A stretch of DNA of 10,361 nt from Dehalococcoidia bacterium UBA2588 (GTDB taxonomy: Bacteria > Chloroflexota > Dehalococcoidia > Lucifugimonadales > UBA3495): the NCBI GenBank assembly GCA_002339805.1, contig DDKW01000005.1, positions 13,628 to 23,988 on the forward strand, written 5' to 3'. The position numbers and the translations under genes were made by a program. Of the stretch, positions 1 through 6,949 are shown piece by piece. The notes beneath the pieces are model-generated. The model was not told where the DNA came from, did not search any database, and worked only from the letters and a program-made list of their open reading frames with translations. Within the stretch, counting starts at the first letter, position 1; each line of letters starts with the position of its first letter.

Positions 1-260
1 CCTCCAAATATTTGCAGTACATGATGTTCGTAATCTGATATTAGGGCTTCCACAGACTTATCTAATTTACGGACACTTTTAATTCGGTCCCACGTTTGAT
101 ATATAGTCGTACCTATCAAAAATGATCGATTCTCTTCATCACTTATTATGTCAACTCCATATTCACCAAGCGCATCATTTATGGCCCTAAGGAATAATGG
201 TTCACTATCCAGCAATACACCATCCATATCGAATAAGATTGCTTTGTAAGTTTTTTTCAT
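1..260 (-). CDS. HAD-superfamily hydrolase, N-terminal part (runs off left edge)
   Basis: The first 86 codons of a HAD phosphatase are present; the gene continues beyond the left edge. The N-terminus carries motif I, FDMDGVLLDSEP (about residues 10-21): Asp11 would be the nucleophile and Asp13 the general acid/base. The following helical stretch (LFLRAINDALGEYGV) resembles the start of the alpha-helical cap of the beta-phosphoglucomutase/phosphoglycolate phosphatase type. Motifs II-IV are outside the window, so the substrate cannot be named. The ATG at 258-260 is chosen because a GAGAGG ribosome binding site (complement of 267-272) sits 6 nt upstream. The gene begins 19 bp after the stop of the dienelactone hydrolase-like gene, so it is probably the fourth gene of the same minus-strand operon. 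Family assignment is firm, specific function unknown. Confidence 0.88.
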   Translation of the reverse strand, partial: MKKTYKAILFDMDGVLLDSEPLFLRAINDALGEYGVDIISDEENRSFLIGTTIYQTWDRIKSVRKLDKSVEALISDYEHHVLQIFG

Positions 261-279
261 ATATTGCCTCTCATGGTGG

Positions 280-996
280 TTAGTTCTTGACATGCTTTTC
301 AAGGAAATCCAAAGTTCTTGGCCATGACATGGCTGATGCTCTCTGGTTATGCCTAACCTTATCACTAAAATCCATAAAAGCGTGACCTGCTTCCGGATAA
401 GTATAAAACCTATAATCTTTCCCTAAACTTGTAAGTTCTTTATCTAAAGTAAGCATATCTTGTTGTGAAGGGTTGTCATCATTTTCTCCAAAATGAAACA
501 AAATAGGACAATTTATATTATTAGCCATATCAAATGGTGTTACATCATTGTCTCCCCATACTGCGAATAAATTTCCACCATAATATGGTATAGTTGCGCT
601 AAAGCTATCGCTTACGGCAGCCATCATCCACGCTATTCGGCCACCGCAGCAAAATCCAGTGATCCCCATTTTGCCTGATTCAACCAAAGGGTTGCTATTG
701 AGAAATCCGATAGTGGACTCTACATCAGATATGATTTGAGTGTCGTCTAACAATTCTCTCTTAGATTTACCTGAAGCCTCAGACATTTCATCTGAAATGG
801 TGTGAAATAAATCAGGAGCTACTGCTAGGTAACCTTCTTTTGCGAATCTATCGCACATAGTCTTTGTAAACTCAGCCACTCCAAATGCATTCATAATTAC
901 AACTATAGCAGGGAAGGGCCCTTTCCCATCAGGTACACTTGTATAAACATCCATAATATCTGGACCTACGTTCACTTGTTCGACAGATGCTACCAT
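280..996 (-). CDS. Dienelactone hydrolase family protein (alpha/beta hydrolase with Cys nucleophile)
   Basis: A 238-residue cytosolic alpha/beta hydrolase, close to the usual length of carboxymethylenebutenolidase (about 235). The nucleophile elbow GFCCGG (114-119) places Cys116 at the catalytic cysteine; Asp173 (in GEND) and His205 (in EAGHAF) complete the triad. The PAIVVIMNAFGV strand-turn (29-40) aligns with the PVIVIAQEIFGV segment of Pseudomonas dienelactone hydrolase, but the glutamate that interacts with the resting cysteine there is Asn36 here. A second cysteine, Cys117, follows the nucleophile. The family hydrolyses lactones and esters, classically dienelactones of chloroaromatic breakdown; this substrate is unknown. 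The start is an ATG with a TCCTCC-complement (GGAGGA) ribosome binding site at 1002-1007. It follows the aminotransferase gene by 34 bp and precedes the HAD gene by 19 bp, so it is probably co-transcribed with both. Confidence 0.93.
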   Translation of the reverse strand: MVASVEQVNVGPDIMDVYTSVPDGKGPFPAIVVIMNAFGVAEFTKTMCDRFAKEGYLAVAPDLFHTISDEMSEASGKSKRELLDDTQIISDVESTIGFLNSNPLVESGKMGITGFCCGGRIAWMMAAVSDSFSATIPYYGGNLFAVWGDNDVTPFDMANNINCPILFHFGENDDNPSQQDMLTLDKELTSLGKDYRFYTYPEAGHAFMDFSDKVRHNQRASAMSWPRTLDFLEKHVKN

Positions 997-1030
997 TTAA
1001 GTCCTCCAGTAATTTGTGGTTTCATAAGAA

Positions 1031-2362
1031 TCAAAATAAGTTTTCATCTCTGCATTCACGTAAGGAAGTTTCAAATGCTTCCAAAGTATCGTTTATATCC
1101 TGCTCCGTATGTACTGCCGAAACAAGAAATGCATTCCTACCCATCACATCGATACCATGATTTTGCAGAGATCTTTTCAATTGAATGGTCTTTTCTTCAG
1201 CTATTGTATTCTTGATTCTTGTATGATCTCCGGTACATATTTCTCTGTCGCAATCACAATCTTGCAATACCACATGAACCATGGAACCTATACCATATGA
1301 ATGACCACTTATCTCTAACGAGCTAAACACTCCATTGATTCCATCTCGAAGTTTTATTCCCATATTATTAGCAATCGTATTAACTTCGCCCCGCGATATG
1401 ATCTCAAGGCATTTAGATCCAGCGACCGCTGATAATGGATTTGCATTAAATGTTCCAGGATGAGCTACTCTATCAGTAATATTCCTAACAAACTTACCGT
1501 TATGAGAGATCATATCCACAATGTCTGCCTTGCCTCCAACAGCTCCTCCAGGGAGTGAACCGGCAATGATCTTAGCAAAGGTAGTCAAATCAGGAGTGAT
1601 GCCATATTTTTGTTGAGCACCCCCTGATGAAGCCCTAAACCCTGTCACCACTTCATCCATGATGAATACTATCCCATGCTTAGCAGTTAATTCTCGTACA
1701 CCTTTTAAGTAGGATTCGACATTAAACATCAACTGGCCATAATGTGCTCCAGTTGGTTCCAGGATAATCGCAGCGACATTATCATTGGTAATAATAAATT
1801 CTTCCAAAATCTTTAAATCACCCGCTGGAAGAACTTTCATAGATCCCCATACGACATCAGGTACTCCGGAGGAAGGTCCAGAAGAATCAGATATAGCATA
1901 ATCATTCCAACCATGAAAATGATCTTGCAATTTGACCACAACCGTTTTACCTGTATAGGCGCGAGCCAATCTCATAGCCATCATAGTGGCCTCAGTCCCA
2001 GAACTCTGAAACCTGATACGCTCAACGGAAGGAACTAAACTTTTCACGTGAGATCCCCATTCCAGCTCTTGGTCAGTACAAGCACCTAAGTGCGTTCCAA
2101 GGGCCATCTGTTGGTGAACTACATCTACTATTTCAGGATGCGAGTGCCCCAAAATCAATGCTCCGTGTCCACATACGTAATCTATATATTCATTTCCATC
2201 CACATCCCACTTTTTAGAACCTTTACCGTGGGTCATGTACAACGGAAATGGCGTTGCATATCTATTATCATGAGTGACCCCACTTGGGAAAATGGACTGT
2301 GCTCGTTGAAATTTACTCATAGACCCGGGATGGGATTCCTCATATGTACTTAATATACTCAT
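1031..2362 (-). CDS. Class III aminotransferase, glutamate-1-semialdehyde aminomutase-like
   Basis: A 443-residue PLP-dependent fold-type I enzyme of aminotransferase class III, most like the HemL branch. Visible landmarks are the phosphate-binding SSGTEA (120-125), the aromatic/His PLP-stacking stretch DHFHGWNDY (147-155), DEVVTGFR (236-243) with the Asp that bonds the pyridine nitrogen, the Schiff-base lysine Lys264 in TTFAKIIAGSLPGGAVGG, and HPGTFNANPL (301-310). The C-terminal part has a short cysteine-rich stretch, DCDCDREIC (368-376), absent from my memory of typical HemL. It sits 2 bp after an MFS transporter gene and 34 bp before a dienelactone hydrolase-like gene, with no other haem gene nearby, so a catabolic transaminase or aminomutase is more likely than tetrapyrrole synthesis. 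Its ribosome binding site (AGAGAGGA, complement of 2368-2375) lies across the transporter's stop codon region, which favours coupled translation. Family is sure, hemL identity is not claimed. Confidence 0.92.
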   Translation of the reverse strand: MSILSTYEESHPGSMSKFQRAQSIFPSGVTHDNRYATPFPLYMTHGKGSKKWDVDGNEYIDYVCGHGALILGHSHPEIVDVVHQQMALGTHLGACTDQELEWGSHVKSLVPSVERIRFQSSGTEATMMAMRLARAYTGKTVVVKLQDHFHGWNDYAISDSSGPSSGVPDVVWGSMKVLPAGDLKILEEFIITNDNVAAIILEPTGAHYGQLMFNVESYLKGVRELTAKHGIVFIMDEVVTGFRASSGGAQQKYGITPDLTTFAKIIAGSLPGGAVGGKADIVDMISHNGKFVRNITDRVAHPGTFNANPLSAVAGSKCLEIISRGEVNTIANNMGIKLRDGINGVFSSLEISGHSYGIGSMVHVVLQDCDCDREICTGDHTRIKNTIAEEKTIQLKRSLQNHGIDVMGRNAFLVSAVHTEQDINDTLEAFETSLRECRDENLF

Positions 2363-2364
2363 AT

Positions 2365-3657
2365 TTATCCTCTCTCAATTGATTCCATAGTTAAGATTGG
2401 GGGTCTTTTTATAAAAACGAAACATGCACTAGCCAAGTAAGCGCACATTCCTGATAACAATAATACCATCTGATAATTTCCCAAAGTATCAAATGCCCAT
2501 CCAGCAAAGAGAGGAGACCCAATTAACGCCCAACTGTGAGAGAAAGTGATAATTCCTCGCAAACTGGCGAATTTCTCTCTCCCAAAAAAATCTCCCAATG
2601 TTGCCCACACTAAAATGCCAGCACCATCTCCTAGTCCTTCACATACTATGAACATCCATATCAATATCAAACTATATGCAGTCGGCCCTGAATAAAACAA
2701 ACAAATAAATGCAGTGCCTTCCAAGATCAACGTTATTGTTAATATGTATTGTTTGGGTACATAATCTCCCATGTATCCTACAATCATTCTCGACAAAAAA
2801 TTAATTCCAAACATTAGACCGGTAAGATTAGCTGCTGTTTGTCTTGAAACACCTTTGCTTTCTAGAATTGGCACTATTGTAACCAAAATTCCCATGGTAG
2901 CTAGCATCCTGAGCCCAGTACCAACTAACAGCAACCAAAATGCTTTATTCTCTAGAGCTTCTTTTACGGTATATCCTCTGACTTCTGAAGATTGGCCTCC
3001 AATCCCTGTTACTTGTCTAGGCAAAGCATCTCCGTCTGGATGTAATCCCATATCTTCGGGCTTATTTTTAAAAAAGTAAGTCAGCGGCAATATAATAAAG
3101 AAATAACATAAGCTTGATACAAAGGTAGCTGCTCGCCAACCACGCAAATCAATAAGAAAATTCAATAATGGAACCATTGCCAATCCTCCTAATGAGGATA
3201 TAGCTGCAAGAGTGGAAAGAGCTAAAGATCTCTTTCGATTGAACCAGTTATTAACTCCGGCAAATAGAGCATGTTGAAATCCAGCGCTATTACCAAGAGA
3301 AATTACTCCAAGATATATTAAGGCAAAGGACCAATAATTACGGACATACACAGTAAACAACATGTATCCAATGCCAGCCAGAATCACCATCGGAACCAAA
3401 ATTTTCTTATTCCCCAATTTATCTATGAACCAGCCCACAAATGGACCTTCCAAACCACCTTCAGACCTTGCAATTGCAAATATAAGATTAGTTTGCATCT
3501 GCGAAATACCCAAAGAATCTCTCATTGCAGGCACTAGGACTGTAAATCCTCTGAAAAAAATACCTGAAGCGAAAAACACCATCGCTGAGCATGCAGCAAT
3601 CACCCACCATCCATAAAAGATAGGAGTTTTGGTTTTGGAATTAGAATTATGATTCAC
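2365..3657 (-). CDS. Major facilitator superfamily transporter (monocarboxylate / oxalate-formate antiporter type)
   Basis: A 430-residue inner-membrane protein with about twelve hydrophobic segments in two halves, separated by a hydrophilic loop around 197-235. The N-terminal YGWWVIAACSAMVF segment and the early GIFFRGFTVLVPAMRDSLG stretch resemble the monocarboxylate/oxalate-formate antiporter branch. MFS motif A is present between helices 2 and 3 as GWFIDKLGNKK (75-85), with a degenerate second copy GYMGDYVPKQ (294-303). The substrate is inferred to be a small organic acid, from family only. The start is a GTG at 3655-3657; no in-frame ATG occurs before residue 26 and no clear Shine-Dalgarno sequence precedes the GTG, although a promoter can be placed just upstream. 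It is first in the operon, ending 2 bp before the aminotransferase start, which suggests it imports that enzyme's substrate or a precursor. Confidence 0.92.
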   Translation of the reverse strand: MNHNSNSKTKTPIFYGWWVIAACSAMVFFASGIFFRGFTVLVPAMRDSLGISQMQTNLIFAIARSEGGLEGPFVGWFIDKLGNKKILVPMVILAGIGYMLFTVYVRNYWSFALIYLGVISLGNSAGFQHALFAGVNNWFNRKRSLALSTLAAISSLGGLAMVPLLNFLIDLRGWRAATFVSSLCYFFIILPLTYFFKNKPEDMGLHPDGDALPRQVTGIGGQSSEVRGYTVKEALENKAFWLLLVGTGLRMLATMGILVTIVPILESKGVSRQTAANLTGLMFGINFLSRMIVGYMGDYVPKQYILTITLILEGTAFICLFYSGPTAYSLILIWMFIVCEGLGDGAGILVWATLGDFFGREKFASLRGIITFSHSWALIGSPLFAGWAFDTLGNYQMVLLLSGMCAYLASACFVFIKRPPILTMESIERG

Positions 3658-3669
3658 AATCGCAACTAG

Positions 3670-3697
3670 ATTAAATAGTAATTTCTACTTTGGTCAA
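3670..3697 (-). promoter_or_regulatory. Proposed sigma70-type promoter for the transporter operon
   Basis: On the minus strand a -35-like TTGACC (complement of 3692-3697) is followed after 16 bp by a -10-like TTTAAT (complement of 3670-3675); each matches consensus at five of six bases. A start site 6-8 nt further on would leave a leader of only a few bases before the GTG at 3657, which would fit the missing ribosome binding site. A perfect TATAAT also lies on this strand at 3701-3706 but has no good -35 partner; it would give a longer leader. Prediction by eye only. Confidence 0.45.
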
Positions 3698-3710
3698 AGA
3701 ATTATATACT
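3682..3710 (+). promoter_or_regulatory. Proposed promoter for dinB
   Basis: A TATACT box (3705-3710, five of six to consensus) lies 17 bp downstream of a weak TTTCTA (3682-3687). The predicted start near 3716 leaves a leader of about 33 nt to the ATG at 3750. It overlaps the divergent transporter promoter, so the two could interfere or share a regulator. I see no LexA-like palindrome (neither the CTGT-N8-ACAG nor the GAAC-N4-GTTC type) in this gap, so SOS control is not supported here. Confidence 0.35.
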
Positions 3711-3749
3711 ACGTTTCAGAAAATACATCGACGTAAGGACTATTTATTA

Positions 3750-4817
3750 ATGGATAACGTTGATTCTTACATTTTACATGCTGATCTAGATGCGTTTTAT
3801 GCGTCTGTGGAACAGATATTGAACCCAGCATTAAAACATAAACCTATCTTAGTCGGAGGACGTCCAGAAAGCCGCGGTGTTGTTGCTACCGCTTCCTATG
3901 AAGCCAGAGCTTTCGGGATTCGTTCAGCTATGCCTATGCGGAGAGCTGTCCAACTATGCCCTCATGCAATCATTGTCCCTCCAAACTTCGCGCAATACAA
4001 AGCTTTTTCCGCACGGGTCATGGCTATACTAAAAGAGTATTCAGAAGTTTTGGAAAATGTATCATTGGATGAGGCGTACATAGATATTTCAAATAACGTA
4101 AAAATTCCGAGTGATGCTCTCAATATAGGTCTGGAAATTAAAAACCAGGTAAAACTAGAAACAGGGTTAATAATATCCATAGGAATCAGTTCAAATAAAA
4201 CAACGAGTAAAATTGCGTCTGATTTAAATAAGCCAGATGGCTTAGTATTTATACCTCTAGGACAAGAATTAAAATTAACATCTCATTTGAATGTAAATAA
4301 AATACCTGGAATTGGCCCTAAATCCACTCAAAAACTGAATCAATTAGGTATCAATACTATCGGGCAATTATGTGCGCAGCCTACAGACTTTTTTACTCGT
4401 ATATTTGGAAGTCAAGGAAACAAAATACAATGGAAATCTTCGGGCAATTATAAGGAAAGGTTACAGACGGTCCGTAATCCCAAGGCCATTAGCACCGAAA
4501 CAACATTTCGAGAAGATATTATAGATAAAAGAAGCATCACTGAAGAATTGCATCAACTAACATCTAAGCTTGCGAATAATGCAATAGATAAGTCCATAAA
4601 AGGGAAGACCATAAGGATTAAAGTAAGATTCGAAGATTTCACTACACACACTAGTCAAACTACACTAGTATCCCCTACGAATGAGCTAGAGATTTTACGA
4701 GAAGCTTCATTATATTTACTCGACCGTATTTTGGTTCAGCCACGCCCAATTAGGCTTTTGGGAATTTCACTATCAAACTTTGACAACGAACCAAGCATTC
4801 AATTGACTCTTTTGTAA
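3750..4817 (+). CDS. dinB: DNA polymerase IV (Y-family translesion polymerase)
   Basis: With the chosen start the protein is 355 residues, matching E. coli Pol IV (351). The palm motif HADLDAFYASVEQ (10-22) supplies metal-binding Asp12 and the steric-gate position Tyr17. SLDEAYID carries the catalytic pair Asp107/Glu108. The YEARAFGIRSAMP stretch (50-62), ISIGISSNKTTSKIASDLNK (142-161) and the helix-hairpin-helix thumb IPGIGPKSTQKLNQLG are all typical. A little-finger domain follows, and the protein ends in IQLTLL, which looks like a beta-clamp-binding peptide. The frame is open upstream to a TTG at 3690, but that lies at the proposed -10/-35 region and lacks a ribosome binding site; ATG 3750 has TAAGGA 10 nt upstream and starts at the expected distance from the first motif. 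It performs low-fidelity lesion bypass. It converges on cofE with a 5 bp gap. Confidence 0.95.
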   Translation: MDNVDSYILHADLDAFYASVEQILNPALKHKPILVGGRPESRGVVATASYEARAFGIRSAMPMRRAVQLCPHAIIVPPNFAQYKAFSARVMAILKEYSEVLENVSLDEAYIDISNNVKIPSDALNIGLEIKNQVKLETGLIISIGISSNKTTSKIASDLNKPDGLVFIPLGQELKLTSHLNVNKIPGIGPKSTQKLNQLGINTIGQLCAQPTDFFTRIFGSQGNKIQWKSSGNYKERLQTVRNPKAISTETTFREDIIDKRSITEELHQLTSKLANNAIDKSIKGKTIRIKVRFEDFTTHTSQTTLVSPTNELEILREASLYLLDRILVQPRPIRLLGISLSNFDNEPSIQLTLL

Positions 4818-4822
4818 CACAA

Positions 4823-5584
4823 TTATCGAAATAAATCTTTATCAGGATCTCGAATTAGCATATTCAAAGAAGCATTCTCCATAACTTCTATAGGGAATCC
4901 CCTTATAACTGATACCGGAATAGAATCTAATTTACCAGTAACCAATTCTGCTGCCGCAGATAACTCATCTGCCACATTAATTTGACTCGTGTATAGTTTA
5001 TTACCATATTCATCAGATTCACCCACATAGCTCACTATCGGATTAAACCCTGCTATTCCAATAGCTACATTGACTGCAGCGGTACGCCAAGGTCTACCAA
5101 AAGTATCAGAAATAATAACACCCACACTAAAGCCCAAATCCTTCTGAATAATTGATCTAATCATTCTAGCGCTGCTATCAGGATCAATAGGTAACAAAGC
5201 TACATGGTCTGATCCAGGTATGTTAGATGCATCAATGCCTGCATTTGCACATGTGAAACCATGATGAGTCTCACTAATTATGATTCCCCGTTCCATTCTC
5301 ACAATTCTCTTGGATTCCTGTAATATGAGTTCTGTATGCCGAGCATCTCTTCTGTGACCTTTAGAAAGCGTAACGGCCAAGCCTGAAGGTTTGACATTAT
5401 TCAAATCAATTACTCGCCCTTCTGACTTTGAGACTATCTTTTGGGCTATTACAATAATATCTCCATCTTCCAATACTAAATCCTGGATTTGAAGTTGGCG
5501 AATTATAATCTCTCCCAGGTTATCTCCTGCATGTATTTCTGGAATACCCTCTAAAGCATATATGTTTATGTTTGACTTAGTCAT
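4823..5584 (-). CDS. cofE: Coenzyme F420-0:L-glutamate ligase
   Basis: A 253-residue cytosolic enzyme that adds glutamates to the lactyl-phosphate tail of coenzyme F420-0 in a GTP-dependent reaction. Family signatures are clear: DGDIIVIAQKIVSKSEGR (40-57), HHGFTCANAGIDASN (107-121), and ISDTFGRPWR (158-167), with Asp118 and Asp160 as likely metal/nucleotide ligands. Length is that of stand-alone CofE; there is no C-terminal nitroreductase-like domain as in mycobacterial FbiB. Other F420 genes (cofC, cofD, cofG/H) are not in this window. Its presence implies the organism uses F420, as many actinobacteria, Chloroflexota and archaea do. The start is ATG 5584 with only a weak GGTTGG upstream. It is divergent from the cobalamin adenosyltransferase gene across a 98 bp gap and converges with dinB. 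Confidence 0.95.
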   Translation of the reverse strand: MTKSNINIYALEGIPEIHAGDNLGEIIIRQLQIQDLVLEDGDIIVIAQKIVSKSEGRVIDLNNVKPSGLAVTLSKGHRRDARHTELILQESKRIVRMERGIIISETHHGFTCANAGIDASNIPGSDHVALLPIDPDSSARMIRSIIQKDLGFSVGVIISDTFGRPWRTAAVNVAIGIAGFNPIVSYVGESDEYGNKLYTSQINVADELSAAAELVTGKLDSIPVSVIRGFPIEVMENASLNMLIRDPDKDLFR

Positions 5585-5614
5585 TAACCAACCGCTGAAA
5601 TCAGTATTTAAAGA

Positions 5615-5643
5615 AGTATACCTTAAGAATTTAATATGCTAAA
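5615..5643 (-). promoter_or_regulatory. Possible promoter for cofE
   Basis: On the minus strand TATACT (complement of 5615-5620) is a five-of-six -10 box, 17 bp from a poor -35, TTTAGC (complement of 5638-5643). The leader to ATG 5584 would be about 24 nt. On the plus strand, for the divergent adenosyltransferase gene, the best -10 candidate is TATGCT (5635-5640) with no matching -35, so I do not call a promoter there although one must lie in or near this gap. Confidence 0.35.
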
Positions 5644-5682
5644 CTTTTCCTACAAATACGAACTTTTGAGAGTGTTGTAGCC

Positions 5683-6258
5683 ATGGATTCGGATTTCAGA
5701 AAAAAAGTATATTCAAAATTCGGCGATAGTGGAGAGACTAGCCTCCTATATGGAGGAAGAATTTCAAAAAACAATGAACACACCGAAGCTTACGGTATAA
5801 CAGATGAAGCCGTGTCGGCTATGGGACTAGCTCGAGCCCTGTCTCGAGATGAAGATGTTAAAAATTTACTAAGAGACCTTCAACGTGAATTATTCATAGT
5901 CGCGGCAGAACTCGCAACAGATCCAGAAAAATACGAGTTATTTCACAAGCATTTCACTCCTATAACAGAACAAATGGTTATGAATCTAGAAACAGCCATT
6001 GACTCATTAGAACAAAAATGCGAAATGCCCAAAGTATTCATACTTCCTGGAGGAAGCCCAGAATCAGCAGCCATAGACCTAGCCAGATCAATCATACGAA
6101 CTTCTGAAAGGAGAGTCGTAAAACTGGCGGAAATAAATAAACTTACCAATCCCCTTATAGTCATGTACCTAAACAGATTAGGTGATCTGCTATTTGTGTT
6201 AGCCAGATACCAAGACAGAGATATACCACTAGAATTCGCTACCGGAGATCGCGCCTAG
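5683..6258 (+). CDS. PduO-type ATP:cob(I)alamin adenosyltransferase
   Basis: A 191-residue cytosolic enzyme that transfers the adenosyl group of ATP to cob(I)alamin, giving adenosylcobalamin. The family's N-terminal ATP-binding region is present as KVYSKFGDSGETSLLYGGR (8-26), followed by EAYGITDEAVSAMGLAR (35-51, matching the usual EAYGTVDELNSAIGLAR pattern). The C-terminal signature appears as FILPGGSPESAAIDLARS (119-136), IRTSERRVV (138-146) and YLNRLGDLLFVLAR (162-175). Length is normal for the PduO/CobO2/MMAB family. The ATG start at 5683 has a weak TTGAG(AG) about 10 nt upstream. It lies 5 bp before hisH and so probably shares its transcript, though the two pathways are unrelated. It implies use of adenosylcobalamin enzymes, for instance mutases or class II ribonucleotide reductase, elsewhere in the genome. 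Confidence 0.92.
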   Translation: MDSDFRKKVYSKFGDSGETSLLYGGRISKNNEHTEAYGITDEAVSAMGLARALSRDEDVKNLLRDLQRELFIVAAELATDPEKYELFHKHFTPITEQMVMNLETAIDSLEQKCEMPKVFILPGGSPESAAIDLARSIIRTSERRVVKLAEINKLTNPLIVMYLNRLGDLLFVLARYQDRDIPLEFATGDRA

Positions 6259-6263
6259 ACAAA

Positions 6264-6878
6264 ATGAAATCTCCCAATGTAACTGTTATCGATTATCAAT
6301 CTGGCAACATACGCAGTGTGACCCAAGCATTAAGTAAAATCGGTTCTTCCTCAAATGTCACAGATAATCACGACCAAATACGTAACAGTGATGCTGTCAT
6401 ATTACCTGGAGTAGGTTCAGCCACCCAAGCTATGAGGGAATTGAACAAAAGAGAGTTACTAGTTCCCATCAAAGAGTTCATTGCCACAGGCAAACCATTC
6501 TTAGGAATTTGCTTAGGATTGCAGGTATTACTAGACAAATCTGAAGAGGGAGATACTGACTGTATGGGAATTATTCCTGGGACTGTCCAACATTTCAACA
6601 CGACCCAAAAAATACCGCATATGGGATGGAATACTGTGCATCTTAATAGTTCCCACCCGATATTTAACTCTATAGCAGATGAAGAATATTTCTACTTTGT
6701 GCATAGCTATTTCGCAGCCCCAAGTAAGCAAGACAATATACTAGGAATCACACAATATGGAAATATCACTTTTTGCAGCGTGGCGATAAAAGAAAACGTG
6801 ATCGCCACCCAATTCCACCCTGAAAAAAGTGGGACCAAAGGACTTACAATATTCAAGAACTTTGTTAACTTACGGTAA
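6264..6878 (+). CDS. hisH: Imidazole glycerol phosphate synthase, glutaminase subunit HisH
   Basis: A 204-residue class I glutamine amidotransferase, the usual HisH size. It releases ammonia from glutamine and passes it to HisF, which makes imidazole glycerol phosphate and AICAR in histidine biosynthesis. The catalytic triad is visible: Cys83 in FLGICLGLQVLLDKSEEG, His185 and Glu187 in ATQFHPEKSG. The oxyanion-strand PGVGSATQAM (48-57), MGWNTV (120-125) and YFVHSYF (144-150) are also typical of HisH. It starts 5 bp after the adenosyltransferase stop, with a distant GGAGA (6244-6248) as the only ribosome binding site candidate, so translational coupling is likely. The partner hisF is not in the window. 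A 71 bp gap with its own promoter separates it from the next gene. Confidence 0.96.
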   Translation: MKSPNVTVIDYQSGNIRSVTQALSKIGSSSNVTDNHDQIRNSDAVILPGVGSATQAMRELNKRELLVPIKEFIATGKPFLGICLGLQVLLDKSEEGDTDCMGIIPGTVQHFNTTQKIPHMGWNTVHLNSSHPIFNSIADEEYFYFVHSYFAAPSKQDNILGITQYGNITFCSVAIKENVIATQFHPEKSGTKGLTIFKNFVNLR

Positions 6879-6887
6879 CCCATCATA

Positions 6888-6917
6888 TCGACATGTCTAC
6901 TGAATGCGAACTATAAT
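6888..6917 (+). promoter_or_regulatory. Internal sigma70-type promoter for the amidohydrolase-hisA pair
   Basis: TCGACA (6888-6893, five of six to the -35 consensus) is followed after 18 bp by a perfect TATAAT (6912-6917). The predicted start near 6924 leaves about 25 nt to the ATG at 6950, with a GAGGTG ribosome binding site between. It lies just after hisH, so the amidohydrolase and hisA need not depend on read-through from the upstream genes. I saw no clear stem-loop terminator between the hisH stop and this promoter. Confidence 0.6.
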
Positions 6918-6949
6918 TGTGGGCAAACCAAATACATTGAGGTGTGTAT

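Noticed and set aside
976..1300. Plus-strand open frames opposite the aminotransferase and dienelactone hydrolase-like genes
   Set aside because: They lie inside strongly supported genes on the other strand, have no family motifs and unlikely composition.
1031..2362. Calling the aminotransferase a true hemL
   Set aside because: Operon context is transporter plus hydrolase rather than haem synthesis, and the C-terminal Cys-rich stretch is unusual; only the family is assigned.
3690..3749. N-terminal extension of dinB from TTG 3690
   Set aside because: No ribosome binding site, starts upstream of a likely -10 box, and the family begins about where ATG 3750 does.
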